NCBI GenBank assembly: GCA_030426005.1
Contig: JAUHZM010000045.1
Location: 1 to 14,619, forward strand
Direction of reading: 5' to 3'
Length of the DNA: 14,619 nt
Source: Gammaproteobacteria bacterium
Lineage (GTDB): Bacteria > Pseudomonadota > Gammaproteobacteria > Arenicellales > Arenicellaceae
Made by a program: the position numbers and the translations under genes. Positions within the stretch are counted from its first letter, which is position 1; each line of letters begins with the position of its first letter. Below are positions 1 through 6,810 of this stretch, piece after piece. Below the pieces are notes generated by a model that ran no database searches, was not told where the DNA came from, and saw only the letters and a list, made by a program, of their open reading frames with translations.

Positions 1-342
1 ATCTTCAACACCATTGCCGACTGGATGCGCACCGTGGGCCTAGATGCCATTGCACCAGCCTTCGCCAGTATCGGCGGCTACGCTGTTGGCGGTGTGGAGC
101 TCGTTGCCAGCGGCCTACTTTTGTTTCCAGCAACTCGTAGATTGGGCGCCTTGATTGGTTTAGTGGTGATTTCTGGCGCAATTTTCTTTCACCTTGGCAC
201 ACCACTTGGCGTTGACCGCACAATAAACGCCGCTGGTGACACCGACGGTGGCACGCTATTTTACATGGCCTGCGGCGTATGGATAAGCTGCTTTCTAATC
301 TTCGCTCTGAGTAGTAACCCAAAACAGAGACAAACTGTGTAA
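1..342 (+). CDS. DoxX-like integral membrane protein (3' part)
   Basis: The reading frame is open from the first base of the window, so the N-terminus is missing; about 113 residues are visible. They contain hydrophobic segments typical of a small helical membrane protein: one around the GGYAVGGVELVASGLLL stretch, one around GALIGLVVISGAIFF and one near the C-terminus (FYMACGVWISCFLIFAL). The glycine-rich 'GxxEL..G.LLL' segment followed by 'GA.I.HLGTPLG' resembles the DoxX family of membrane proteins; this is recognition by eye. The function is unknown and no catalytic motif is visible. The ATG at 25 is internal to the visible frame and need not be the true start. The short polar tail ends in KQRQTV. 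It is not evidently co-transcribed with anything downstream, since ffh runs towards it from the other strand. Confidence 0.65.
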   Translation: MFNTIADWMRTVGLDAIAPAFASIGGYAVGGVELVASGLLLFPATRRLGALIGLVVISGAIFFHLGTPLGVDRTINAAGDTDGGTLFYMACGVWISCFLIFALSSNPKQRQTV

Positions 343-593
343 GGCTTTTTTCAGCTCAAAATTAAATTTCACCCGACCGGGTGAGGCGCACAGAATCCGC
401 CTTGCCTATTATTACCTCAACAGCGAGGCTTCAGGACGAAGCATTACAACAGAGAGGTTGACTCGTTGTTACTAGCCGCAGCTATTGGGGTCGGTCGGGA
501 ATGGAAGCCTTGCCGACCCCTGCTTTATGTGCGTTTGCTTATCCACACACCAGAGGCTTCAGGTTAATCTAATGCGGCTCGCGTAATAACAAA
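343..593. other. Gene-free stretch with clustered small inverted repeats
   Basis: These 251 bp between two convergent genes show no credible coding frame. They hold short inverted repeats in a row: CACCC/GGGTG (370-374, 379-383), AGGCG/CGCCT (384-388, 398-402), GCTTC/GAAGC (428-432, 438-442) and an 8-bp pair GGGGTCGG/CCGACCCC (487-494, 513-520). An 11-bp direct repeat, GAGGCTTCAGG, occurs at 425-435 and 553-563. A small structured RNA is possible, but I match it to no known family, and no T-run follows the strongest stem. Confidence 0.5.
487..520. terminator. Possible bidirectional hairpin between convergent genes
   Basis: Perfect 8-bp GC-rich stem GGGGTCGG/CCGACCCC with an 18-nt loop, lying between the ends of the DoxX-like gene and ffh. 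It lacks a clear T-tract on either strand (TGCTTTATG on plus, AATAGC on minus), so an intrinsic terminator is only one reading. It could equally belong to a small structured RNA. Confidence 0.35.
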
Positions 594-1988
594 CTAGAAC
601 GGCATCCCGCCGCCACCGCCAGGTGGAAACTTGCCGCCCATGCCAGGCATTCCACCCATGCCACGCATCATTTTCATCATCTTGCCCTTGCTGCCCATCT
701 TCTTCATCATTTTTTGCATTTGGGCGAACTGCTTGAGTGTTTTGTTAACGTCTTGAATCTGCGTGCCTGATCCCATGGCAATCCGTTTTTTGCGACTGCC
801 TTTGATTAGGGCCGGGAACTGACGCTCTTTGGGCGTCATGGAGTTGATAATGGCAACACTTTTGTTCATGTCACCCATCACACCACCCATGGCACCAGCA
901 GGTAGATTTAAATTGCCCATGCCGGGCAGTTTGCCCATGAGACTCTCTATGCCGCCCATGTTGTTCATTTGCGCGACCTGATCTCGGTAATCCTCCAAGT
1001 CAAAGCCTTTGCCTTTCTTGAGCTTTTTAACCAGCTTTTCGGCTTTCTCTTTATCAACCTTCTGCTCGGCTTCCTCGATCAGCGTCATAACGTCGCCCAT
1101 GCCGAGGATTCGCGAAGCAATACGGTCCGGGTGGAAGGCTTCGATGCCATCGATCTTCTCACCAATACCTAAGAACTTAATCGGCTTGCCGGTGACTTCT
1201 CGAATCGACAGCGCCGCGCCACCGCGCGCGTCACCATCGGTCTTGGTCAAGATAACACCGGTCAGCGGCAACGCTTCATCGAATGCTTTGGCTGACACCA
1301 CGGCGTCCTGACCCGTCATGCTGTCGACTACAAACAGAGTCTCGACCGGATTCGCTGCCGCATGCACGGCTTTAATCTCTTGCATCAGCTCTTGGTCAAC
1401 GTGCAAACGACCCGCGGTGTCCACAATCAACACATCCATCACCGCATTCTTCGCGGCCAACTTGGCGGAGTTGACGATGTCGACCGGATTCTGATCCGCC
1501 GAACTCGGGTGGTAATTGACGTCGATCGAGTCAGCCAACGTCTTCAATTGTTGGATCGCAGCCGGACGATAAACGTCGGCACTCACCACCATCACGCGCT
1601 TGCCTTCACGCTGTTTGAGCAAATTCGCCAGCTTACCAACCGTGGTGGTTTTACCCGCACCTTGCAGACCAGCCACTAGAATCACTGCCGGAGGGGTTTG
1701 CGCCAGGTTTAAGGCGTCATTCGCCGCACCCATCAGCTGAACCAGCTCATCCTGAACGATTTTAATGACCATTTGGCCTGGGTTCAGGCTCTTGGAAACA
1801 TCGGTGCCAACCGCCTTGTCTTTAACCTTTTTGATGAATGATTTCACCACTGGCAAGGAGACATCCGCCTCCAGTAACGCGATGCGAACTTCCCGCATTG
1901 CGTCGGAAATATTTTCTTCTGTTAGTCGTGCTTGGCCGCGAAGTTTTTTAAGCGTCCCTTGTAAACGATCACCGAGTTGTTCAAACAT
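594..1988 (-). CDS. ffh: Signal recognition particle GTPase Ffh
   Basis: Ffh binds 4.5S RNA and the signal sequence of nascent membrane proteins, and delivers ribosomes to FtsY at the inner membrane. At 464 residues it has normal family length. The N domain covers about 1-85. The G domain shows the P-loop GLQGAGKT (107-114), the insertion-box-like DVYRPAA, DTAGR (190-194) and TKTDGDARGG (248-257). The M domain, from about residue 300 to the end, is very rich in Met and Lys (MMKKMGSKGKMMKMMRGMGG), as expected for the signal-peptide groove and RNA binding. The tail is Gly/Pro-rich. Start ATG is at 1986-1988; there is no strong ribosome-binding site. It is divergent from the ypjD-like gene with 88 bp between them, a neighbour pair also seen in E. 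coli. No SRP RNA gene was found in the window. Confidence 0.98.
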   Translation of the reverse strand: MFEQLGDRLQGTLKKLRGQARLTEENISDAMREVRIALLEADVSLPVVKSFIKKVKDKAVGTDVSKSLNPGQMVIKIVQDELVQLMGAANDALNLAQTPPAVILVAGLQGAGKTTTVGKLANLLKQREGKRVMVVSADVYRPAAIQQLKTLADSIDVNYHPSSADQNPVDIVNSAKLAAKNAVMDVLIVDTAGRLHVDQELMQEIKAVHAAANPVETLFVVDSMTGQDAVVSAKAFDEALPLTGVILTKTDGDARGGAALSIREVTGKPIKFLGIGEKIDGIEAFHPDRIASRILGMGDVMTLIEEAEQKVDKEKAEKLVKKLKKGKGFDLEDYRDQVAQMNNMGGIESLMGKLPGMGNLNLPAGAMGGVMGDMNKSVAIINSMTPKERQFPALIKGSRKKRIAMGSGTQIQDVNKTLKQFAQMQKMMKKMGSKGKMMKMMRGMGGMPGMGGKFPPGGGGGMPF

Positions 1989-2020
1989 AGTTATTCATTG
2001 GCTTCAGAAATAGGTGTGAT

Positions 2021-2049
2021 ATTCTACTCGCACTGATTCAAAATCTCAC
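2021..2049 (-). promoter_or_regulatory. Candidate sigma-70 promoter for ffh
   Basis: On the minus strand, GTGAGA (2044-2049) and TAGAAT (2021-2026) are separated by 17 nt, giving 4/6 and 5/6 matches to the consensus. The predicted transcript would start around 2014, leaving a leader of about 25 nt. The assignment rests on sequence match alone. Confidence 0.35.
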
Positions 2050-2076
2050 CCTAACAACCGAGTTTTACGCAGCGAT

Positions 2077-2907
2077 ATGCCCATAACATTGCAAATTAGT
2101 GTCGCAATGGTGTTGTATCTGGTCGCCACCCTACTCATTGTGATGCATATTCGCAGCACCATGTCTGGCGAACAAGCGCCACCGAACAAGTTATACATCC
2201 GCACGGCATTTCTTCTGGGCACCATTGCGTGCTTACTGCATATTGCGGCGGCTTGGCAGTTAGGCCAAACCGGCACCACGTTCAACTTCGGCTTACACAC
2301 CATGGCGACTGTGGTCAGCGCTGTGGTCGTTGGCATATTCCTCTTGGGCAGTATTGCGCTGCCCATTCGTCGCCTCGGCGTATTGGTGTTTCCGCTCACG
2401 ATTGCGTCGCTACTCTTTACTTTACTCTGGAATGACGCCCCGCTGACAGTGACGAACAGCAGTACTGCGTTCAAACTCCATTTACTGGTCTCAATTTGCG
2501 CCTATGCGATTCTGGCTCTAGCGGCAGTACAAGCCTTGCTCTACAGCTATCAGGAGCGCCAGATCAAACACCGCGCCAGCCCGCGAATGTTAATGGCATT
2601 ACCACCACTGCAAACTATGGAAGTGTTGTTATTTCGCCTGGCAGGCATGGGCTTCGTCCTACTAACCCTAACCTTGGCAAGTGGCGCAATCTTTAGCCAA
2701 CAGATTTTTGGTAGCCCATTTATTTTCAAGCACCACACTATTTTGGCAATGTTGGGCTGGCTAGTTTTTGCCACCTTGTTGTACCGACGTGTACGCCACG
2801 GTATGCGCGGCTCACAAGCTGTGCTGTGGACTGTTGGCGGCTTCCTTTTAATACAATTAGGTTATTTCGGCACTAAAATCGTGTCGGAAAGCTTGAGCGT
2901 ACAGTAA
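2077..2907 (+). CDS. ypjD: YpjD/CcsA-like cytochrome c assembly-family membrane protein
   Basis: A 276-residue, strongly hydrophobic protein with about eight predicted transmembrane helices, in the size range of the CcsA/CcmC/HemX superfamily. E. coli places its member YpjD directly beside ffh, as here, and the context is the main reason for the symbol. Visible hallmarks are paired hydrophobic segments with conserved-type histidines: one in a 'FKLHLLVSICAYAILALAA' helix near residues 130-150, followed by a 'LLYSYQERQIK' cytoplasmic turn, and a HH pair in 'FKHHTILAMLGWLVF'. Members of this superfamily handle haem at the membrane, but the role of YpjD itself is not settled; a regulator-like or haem-binding role is inference. 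The ATG at 2077 has no clear Shine-Dalgarno. ispG follows 68 nt later on the same strand, so the two may share a transcript. Confidence 0.85.
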   Translation: MPITLQISVAMVLYLVATLLIVMHIRSTMSGEQAPPNKLYIRTAFLLGTIACLLHIAAAWQLGQTGTTFNFGLHTMATVVSAVVVGIFLLGSIALPIRRLGVLVFPLTIASLLFTLLWNDAPLTVTNSSTAFKLHLLVSICAYAILALAAVQALLYSYQERQIKHRASPRMLMALPPLQTMEVLLFRLAGMGFVLLTLTLASGAIFSQQIFGSPFIFKHHTILAMLGWLVFATLLYRRVRHGMRGSQAVLWTVGGFLLIQLGYFGTKIVSESLSVQ

Positions 2908-2975
2908 ACTAGCGCCGGTTTCTCAGAGTCAATCTGGGCAACAATGACAATCTCAACCTGAACTACAGATATCTC

Positions 2976-4112
2976 GTGAAGATCAAACGCAATCCGACTC
3001 GCGAAGTTGCCATCGGAAAACGCTTTATTGGCAACCACCACCCGATTTTAGTGCAAAGCATGTGTGCCACGCGCACGCAAGATATCGCTGCCACTATTGA
3101 GCAAGCCAACGCGCTGCATGCCCGCAAAGCCGGTGTCGTTCGCATTGCCGTAGACAACAAAGCCGATGCCAAAGCGCTGGCGGAAATTCGCAAAGAAACC
3201 GACGCGACCCTGTCTGTCGATCTGCAGGAAAACTACCGAATGGCCGAGTTAGTTGCACCGCATGTCGATAAGATCCGCTACAACCCCGGCCATCTTTTTC
3301 ATCATGAGCGCGCTAAAACATGGCAGGAAAAAGTGCAGTACCTGGCTGACATTGCTGGAGAGAATGATTGCGCCATGCGCGTTGGCGTGAACTGTGGTTC
3401 CGTCGACCCAGACAAACTTGAGAAATATGATCCGCGGGACTCAGTGTCTCCCATGTTGGACAGCGCATTAGAGCATTGTGAGTTTCTGGATTCGATCGGC
3501 TTTAGTCGTTATTGCGTATCACTCAAAGACTCCGATCCCCAGAAAGTAATTAGCGCAAATATTCGCTTTGCTGAAACACGCCCTGATGTGCCTTTGCACT
3601 TGGGGGTTACCGAGGCCGGAATGCCACCAATGGGCATCATTAAAACGCGAATCGCGTTTGAGCAATTGATTAGCCGAGGCATTGGCGACACCGTCCGCGT
3701 GTCACTGACGCTGCCGAACAAAATCAAAGCGGATGAAGTGGATGCCGGGCATGAAATTATCGATGATATTTATGCCGGGCGCGTTCGCAGCGTGGTAGCT
3801 TTTGACCCAGATAAGTTAAACATTATTAGCTGCCCGAGCTGTTCACGGGTTGAGAATGAGGCGTTTATTGAGCTTGCACAGGATGTGAAGGAAATGACGG
3901 CCTACGCTGAAGAACACAAAATCACCATTGCGGTGATGGGTTGTCGCGTGAATGGCCCCGGCGAGACCGATGATGCTGATTTGGGATTGTGGTGCGGTCC
4001 ACGCCAAGTCAATTTAAAGCGTCGAGGCGAGAAGCTGGGCGCGTATGGCTACGACACCATTCTAGACAAGCTCAAGGTCGAACTAGACTCGTTAATTGCG
4101 CAAAAAACGTAA
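2976..4112 (+). CDS. ispG: 4-hydroxy-3-methylbut-2-enyl diphosphate synthase (IspG/GcpE), divergent type
   Basis: IspG is the [4Fe-4S] enzyme of the MEP isoprenoid pathway that converts MEcPP to HMBPP using reduced flavodoxin or ferredoxin. At 378 residues it matches the short bacterial form: TIM barrel (about 1-270) then the cluster domain. The cluster ligands are visible as Cys286 and Cys289 (SCPSCSR), Cys323 (MGCRVNGPGE) and Glu330. Barrel motifs are VQSM (26-29), RYNPGH (101-106), RVGVNCGSVD (135-144), HLGVTEAG (208-215) and GIGDTVRVSL (235-244). Start is GTG at 2976, since no in-frame ATG lies nearby upstream. Compared with E. coli IspG, several core stretches differ (RYNPGHLFHHER versus RINPGN; YCVSLKDSDPQKV versus FKVSVKASD), and the usual E. 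coli neighbours rodZ and hisS are absent. The sequence reminds me of planctomycete-type IspG, from memory only, which would suggest transfer. Confidence 0.95.
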   Translation: MKIKRNPTREVAIGKRFIGNHHPILVQSMCATRTQDIAATIEQANALHARKAGVVRIAVDNKADAKALAEIRKETDATLSVDLQENYRMAELVAPHVDKIRYNPGHLFHHERAKTWQEKVQYLADIAGENDCAMRVGVNCGSVDPDKLEKYDPRDSVSPMLDSALEHCEFLDSIGFSRYCVSLKDSDPQKVISANIRFAETRPDVPLHLGVTEAGMPPMGIIKTRIAFEQLISRGIGDTVRVSLTLPNKIKADEVDAGHEIIDDIYAGRVRSVVAFDPDKLNIISCPSCSRVENEAFIELAQDVKEMTAYAEEHKITIAVMGCRVNGPGETDDADLGLWCGPRQVNLKRRGEKLGAYGYDTILDKLKVELDSLIAQKT

Positions 4113-4143
4113 GCCTAAGGAGACTAACAATAAGAACATCGGA

Positions 4144-4164
4144 AGGCCTGAAATCTTCAAGCCT
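4144..4164. terminator. Weak hairpin between convergent ispG and lipoprotein gene
   Basis: GGCCTGAA (4145-4152) and TTCAAGCC (4156-4163) pair with one mismatch around a 3-nt loop, with an additional A-T pair outside. It lies in the 71-bp gap between two convergent stops, where a bidirectional terminator is expected. There is no T-tract on the plus strand, so the call is tentative. Confidence 0.3.
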
Positions 4165-4183
4165 GCCGAATTCAGTCGTTCAG

Positions 4184-4642
4184 TTATGATCGAGTTGCGT
4201 TGAACGTACCGGTCAAGGTTACGTCAAAATCCAAGCCACCCGAATTACACTTTCCATCGCCTGAGACCGTGCCAGAAACAGTGGTGCCGTCGACGGTGCC
4301 TGTCACACCCACAGTGCCTTGACAATCATCTTCAGTAATCGGCAGATTCCCACTAAAAGAACCATCGTTATTCAAACCAACGGTAAATGTCTCATCCGGA
4401 TCATCGCCGTCAAATCGAATTCTGGCATCGTCGGTGACGGTCACGGTGATCGGGAATGAGTCACTCTCTCGAATACCTAAGGCCTCCGCAGTGACATCCA
4501 GCGTTCCGGTATACACGCCCACAAATGTAGACGGCACATCCGTGCCTGGCAAAGTCGGGGTTACCATACCCCCAGAGTCGCTGTCGCCATCATCACAAGC
4601 AGCCACAAATAACAGCGTAAACAGAACGAGAAGTTTTTTCAT
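4184..4642 (-). CDS. Small predicted lipoprotein, function unknown
   Basis: The frame could be read from 4708, but the convincing start is the ATG at 4640-4642, which begins a classic lipoprotein signal: MKK, a hydrophobic run, and the lipobox V-A-A-C with Cys16. The protein is then 152 residues (136 mature). Asp at positions +2 and +3 after the Cys is the Lol-avoidance signal known from E. coli, predicting inner-membrane retention. An acidic, Gly/Ser-rich linker (DDGDSDSGG) follows. The rest is Thr/Gly/Asp-rich with alternating polar and hydrophobic residues (GVYTGTLDV, GTVDGTTVSGTVSG, FDVTLTGTF), suggesting a small beta-sandwich or barrel. Two cysteines (DDCQGTVG and GKCNSGG) could form a disulfide in the periplasm. 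I recognise no family. The gene lies 111 nt downstream of the SLC13-like gene on the same strand; no promoter or terminator is clear in that gap. Confidence 0.8.
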   Translation of the reverse strand: MKKLLVLFTLLFVAACDDGDSDSGGMVTPTLPGTDVPSTFVGVYTGTLDVTAEALGIRESDSFPITVTVTDDARIRFDGDDPDETFTVGLNNDGSFSGNLPITEDDCQGTVGVTGTVDGTTVSGTVSGDGKCNSGGLDFDVTLTGTFNATRS

Positions 4643-4753
4643 AATAATTTGCTTTTTATAGTCAGGTTGGTCGGTTTTGGCGTGTGCCACCGGTCTCAAG
4701 ATTAACAAATTCTGCCACTAGCCATAAGGCAAAACAGGTTAATTTTCAGTGAG

Positions 4754-6607
4754 TTAATAAAACAAATTTAACATCACCAGCATAACGGTCAAAAACAAGA
4801 CCGTCATCCCCAAGCCCGCCCGCATAAAATCCACCACCTTGTAGCTCGCAGGCCCCATGATCAGCGCGTTCACCTGATGCGTTGGAATAAGGAATGAATT
4901 GGATGTTGCCAATGCAACAGTCAATGCAAACACGGCTGGGTTAGCGCCCACACCCAGCGCGATTTGAATGGCTAACGGTACCAGCAGTACGGTGGCACCG
5001 ACATTCGACATCACTAAGGTGAATACGGTGGCGATTATCGCCAAAAACAATTGAATCACCCAGACTGGCAGCCCATCCATCACCGCCAGCGCCAACGACG
5101 CAAGGTATGCTGCGGCACCCGACTGCTGCATCGCTAGACCAAGCGGAATCAAACAGGCGAGCAAAAATACTGTTTGCCAGGACACGGCATTGTAAGCCTC
5201 CTCCATATCCAGCACGCGGCCGAGCACCATACCGACGGCACCAACCATCAATGACAGAGCCAGAGGCAAGTCACTAAACAACACTAAGCCAATCGCAATC
5301 AAGAATGCGACCGAGGCGTTACGCAGCTTGTTAGTGCGAAACTCTTCTTTGGGAAAGTCTGTCACTACTGCGAAGCGTTTATCTTTGGCGACCTGAATCA
5401 TATCCTGCCAACGACTGTGCACCACCATGGTGTCGCCGGCCTGCAATTTAAGACTCGATAATTCATCATCAATGACCGTATCAATACGAAATACAGCCAA
5501 GACACGCATACCAAAACGCTTGCGAATGTCGCACTCTGAGATAGTTTTGCCGATTAGATCGGAATCCGGCGGAATAACGATTTCCGCGATACCCGCAGTA
5601 GTGGGATTCAATGCTTCCGCAAATTCATTAAGGAATGGACTAATCTCCAGCTGGTGTGCTTCAGCATAGTCCTGGATTTCTTGACGAGCCCCCATGATGG
5701 CCAATAACGCGCCTTGCGGAATCAGTGCATCTTGTGGAGGAATGATCTGCGTTGACTCTGCCGTTTTAATGCCGAGAATCCAACCTGAACGACCATGCGC
5801 CTGGACTTCTCCCAAACGCAAGCCTGCCAGATCGCTGTCCTCGGTGACACGAACTTCAAAGATACGACCATCAATCCCGTAAACATCGCGGTAATGCTGC
5901 AAATTTTCGGTGGTCAGTGTCTGCTTCTCGGCCACCGGCAGAATTTTTTTGCCAAACAAGAGGAAATAGGTAATCCCACTCATCACCAGTGCGAACCCCA
6001 CCGGGGTCACTGAGAACAATCCAAATTGTTCCATTGGAATCGCATTATCAGGAAAGTGCAGATTTGCGCTCTCGATAAGATCGTTAAGCAGAATCAACGG
6101 GCTTGAACCAACCATCGTCATTGTGCCACCAAGAATGGCACAAAACACCATCGGCATTAGCAGTCGCGACAATGGAATGGCGGTACGTCGAGAAATTCGA
6201 CTCGCCACCGGCAAAAACAAGGCCGCAGCCCCGATGTTTTGCATAAAGCTGGAGATGTAAGCGACGCACATCGACAGCACGAACATGATGCGTGACTCGG
6301 TCTTACCGGCACGCTTTAGTATTTGCGCAGCCATCACGCCCATGACACCGGTTTTGTCGAGACCAGCGCCAATAATCATCACCGCGATAATCGACATCAC
6401 TGCGTTACTCGAGAAACCTTCGAACAACTGGTAAGTCGGAATCAATCCACCGTTAAAGGCTTCGACCTGCGACGATAACCCGAGCAAGACCAGCACTAGT
6501 AAGGCTGCCACATCGACGCGTACCACCTCAAAAACAAACAATGTCACAGCAAAAACCAAAATTCCTAGAACGGCGATTATTTCGGGCGTCAGTGCGACTT
6601 CTAACAT
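4754..6607 (-). CDS. SLC13-type (DASS) permease with two TrkA-C domains
   Basis: A 617-residue inner-membrane transporter. Two hydrophobic halves (about 8-225 and 428-617) flank a soluble middle region with two TrkA-C/RCK-C-like modules (about 248-315 and 338-415, each with the 'DSDL.G..L/I' opening). This is the known layout of bacterial SLC13 permeases annotated for anion import such as sulfate or dicarboxylates. Helical-hairpin regions are NIGAAALFLPVASRIS (124-139) and SNVGAT (534-539). The first half has GSSPLILL (167-174) where the family normally has a GTSTNLL-like motif, and the second half lacks the SNNA motif, so substrate may differ from classical members. ATG start at 6607. It is divergent from a second gene of the same architecture; the substrate of neither can be read from sequence. 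Confidence 0.9.
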   Translation of the reverse strand: MLEVALTPEIIAVLGILVFAVTLFVFEVVRVDVAALLVLVLLGLSSQVEAFNGGLIPTYQLFEGFSSNAVMSIIAVMIIGAGLDKTGVMGVMAAQILKRAGKTESRIMFVLSMCVAYISSFMQNIGAAALFLPVASRISRRTAIPLSRLLMPMVFCAILGGTMTMVGSSPLILLNDLIESANLHFPDNAIPMEQFGLFSVTPVGFALVMSGITYFLLFGKKILPVAEKQTLTTENLQHYRDVYGIDGRIFEVRVTEDSDLAGLRLGEVQAHGRSGWILGIKTAESTQIIPPQDALIPQGALLAIMGARQEIQDYAEAHQLEISPFLNEFAEALNPTTAGIAEIVIPPDSDLIGKTISECDIRKRFGMRVLAVFRIDTVIDDELSSLKLQAGDTMVVHSRWQDMIQVAKDKRFAVVTDFPKEEFRTNKLRNASVAFLIAIGLVLFSDLPLALSLMVGAVGMVLGRVLDMEEAYNAVSWQTVFLLACLIPLGLAMQQSGAAAYLASLALAVMDGLPVWVIQLFLAIIATVFTLVMSNVGATVLLVPLAIQIALGVGANPAVFALTVALATSNSFLIPTHQVNALIMGPASYKVVDFMRAGLGMTVLFLTVMLVMLNLFY

Positions 6608-6810
6608 CTTGTTTGTTTTATGATAATTGGCTAGTTGCTATTACGCTTATTCTATCATAGCGCAGACTCAAGGCACGCGACCTTCTGCATCCTCAATGTT
6701 GACGGCAAGCTTTTTTAGAAAATGCAAGCGCATAAAGAAAATTTATCGCTTGAAACCATGTGCAATGTTGCTCTTATAATGAAGCCTCTTTAACAGCAAC
6801 TAGACACTTT
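6608..6810. promoter_or_regulatory. Shared divergent control region of the two permease genes
   Basis: 203 bp between two divergent SLC13-type genes. It contains an imperfect inverted repeat, AAGCGCATAAA (6726-6736) and TTTATCGCTT (6742-6751), with one bulged base. Its right arm overlaps the -35 element of the plus-strand promoter, the position expected of a repressor operator. The hexamer GCAAGC occurs twice in this area, at about 6704-6709 and 6724-6729. I see no convincing promoter for the minus-strand gene. Confidence 0.45.
6750..6780 (+). promoter_or_regulatory. Sigma-70-like promoter of the second permease gene
   Basis: TTGAAA at 6750-6755 and a perfect TATAAT at 6775-6780, with 19 nt between them (longer than the ideal 17). 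Transcription would begin near 6787, leaving about 24 nt before the ATG at 6811. The promoter lies inside the apparent frame extension that begins at a GTG at 6760, which supports 6811 as the real start. Confidence 0.55.

Noticed and set aside
480..525. SRP (4.5S) RNA beside ffh
   Set aside because: A GGAAGCC stretch in the hairpin loop recalls the SRP tetraloop region, but the conserved GGAAGCAGCC core and the long single hairpin of about 100 nt are missing.
2046..2474. 142-residue minus-strand ORF over the ypjD gene
   Set aside because: It lies antisense to a gene with clear membrane-protein character and would cover the ffh promoter area.
6760..6810. Upstream GTG start for the second permease
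   Set aside because: A clear TATAAT element lies within this extension, and the extra residues are not membrane-like.
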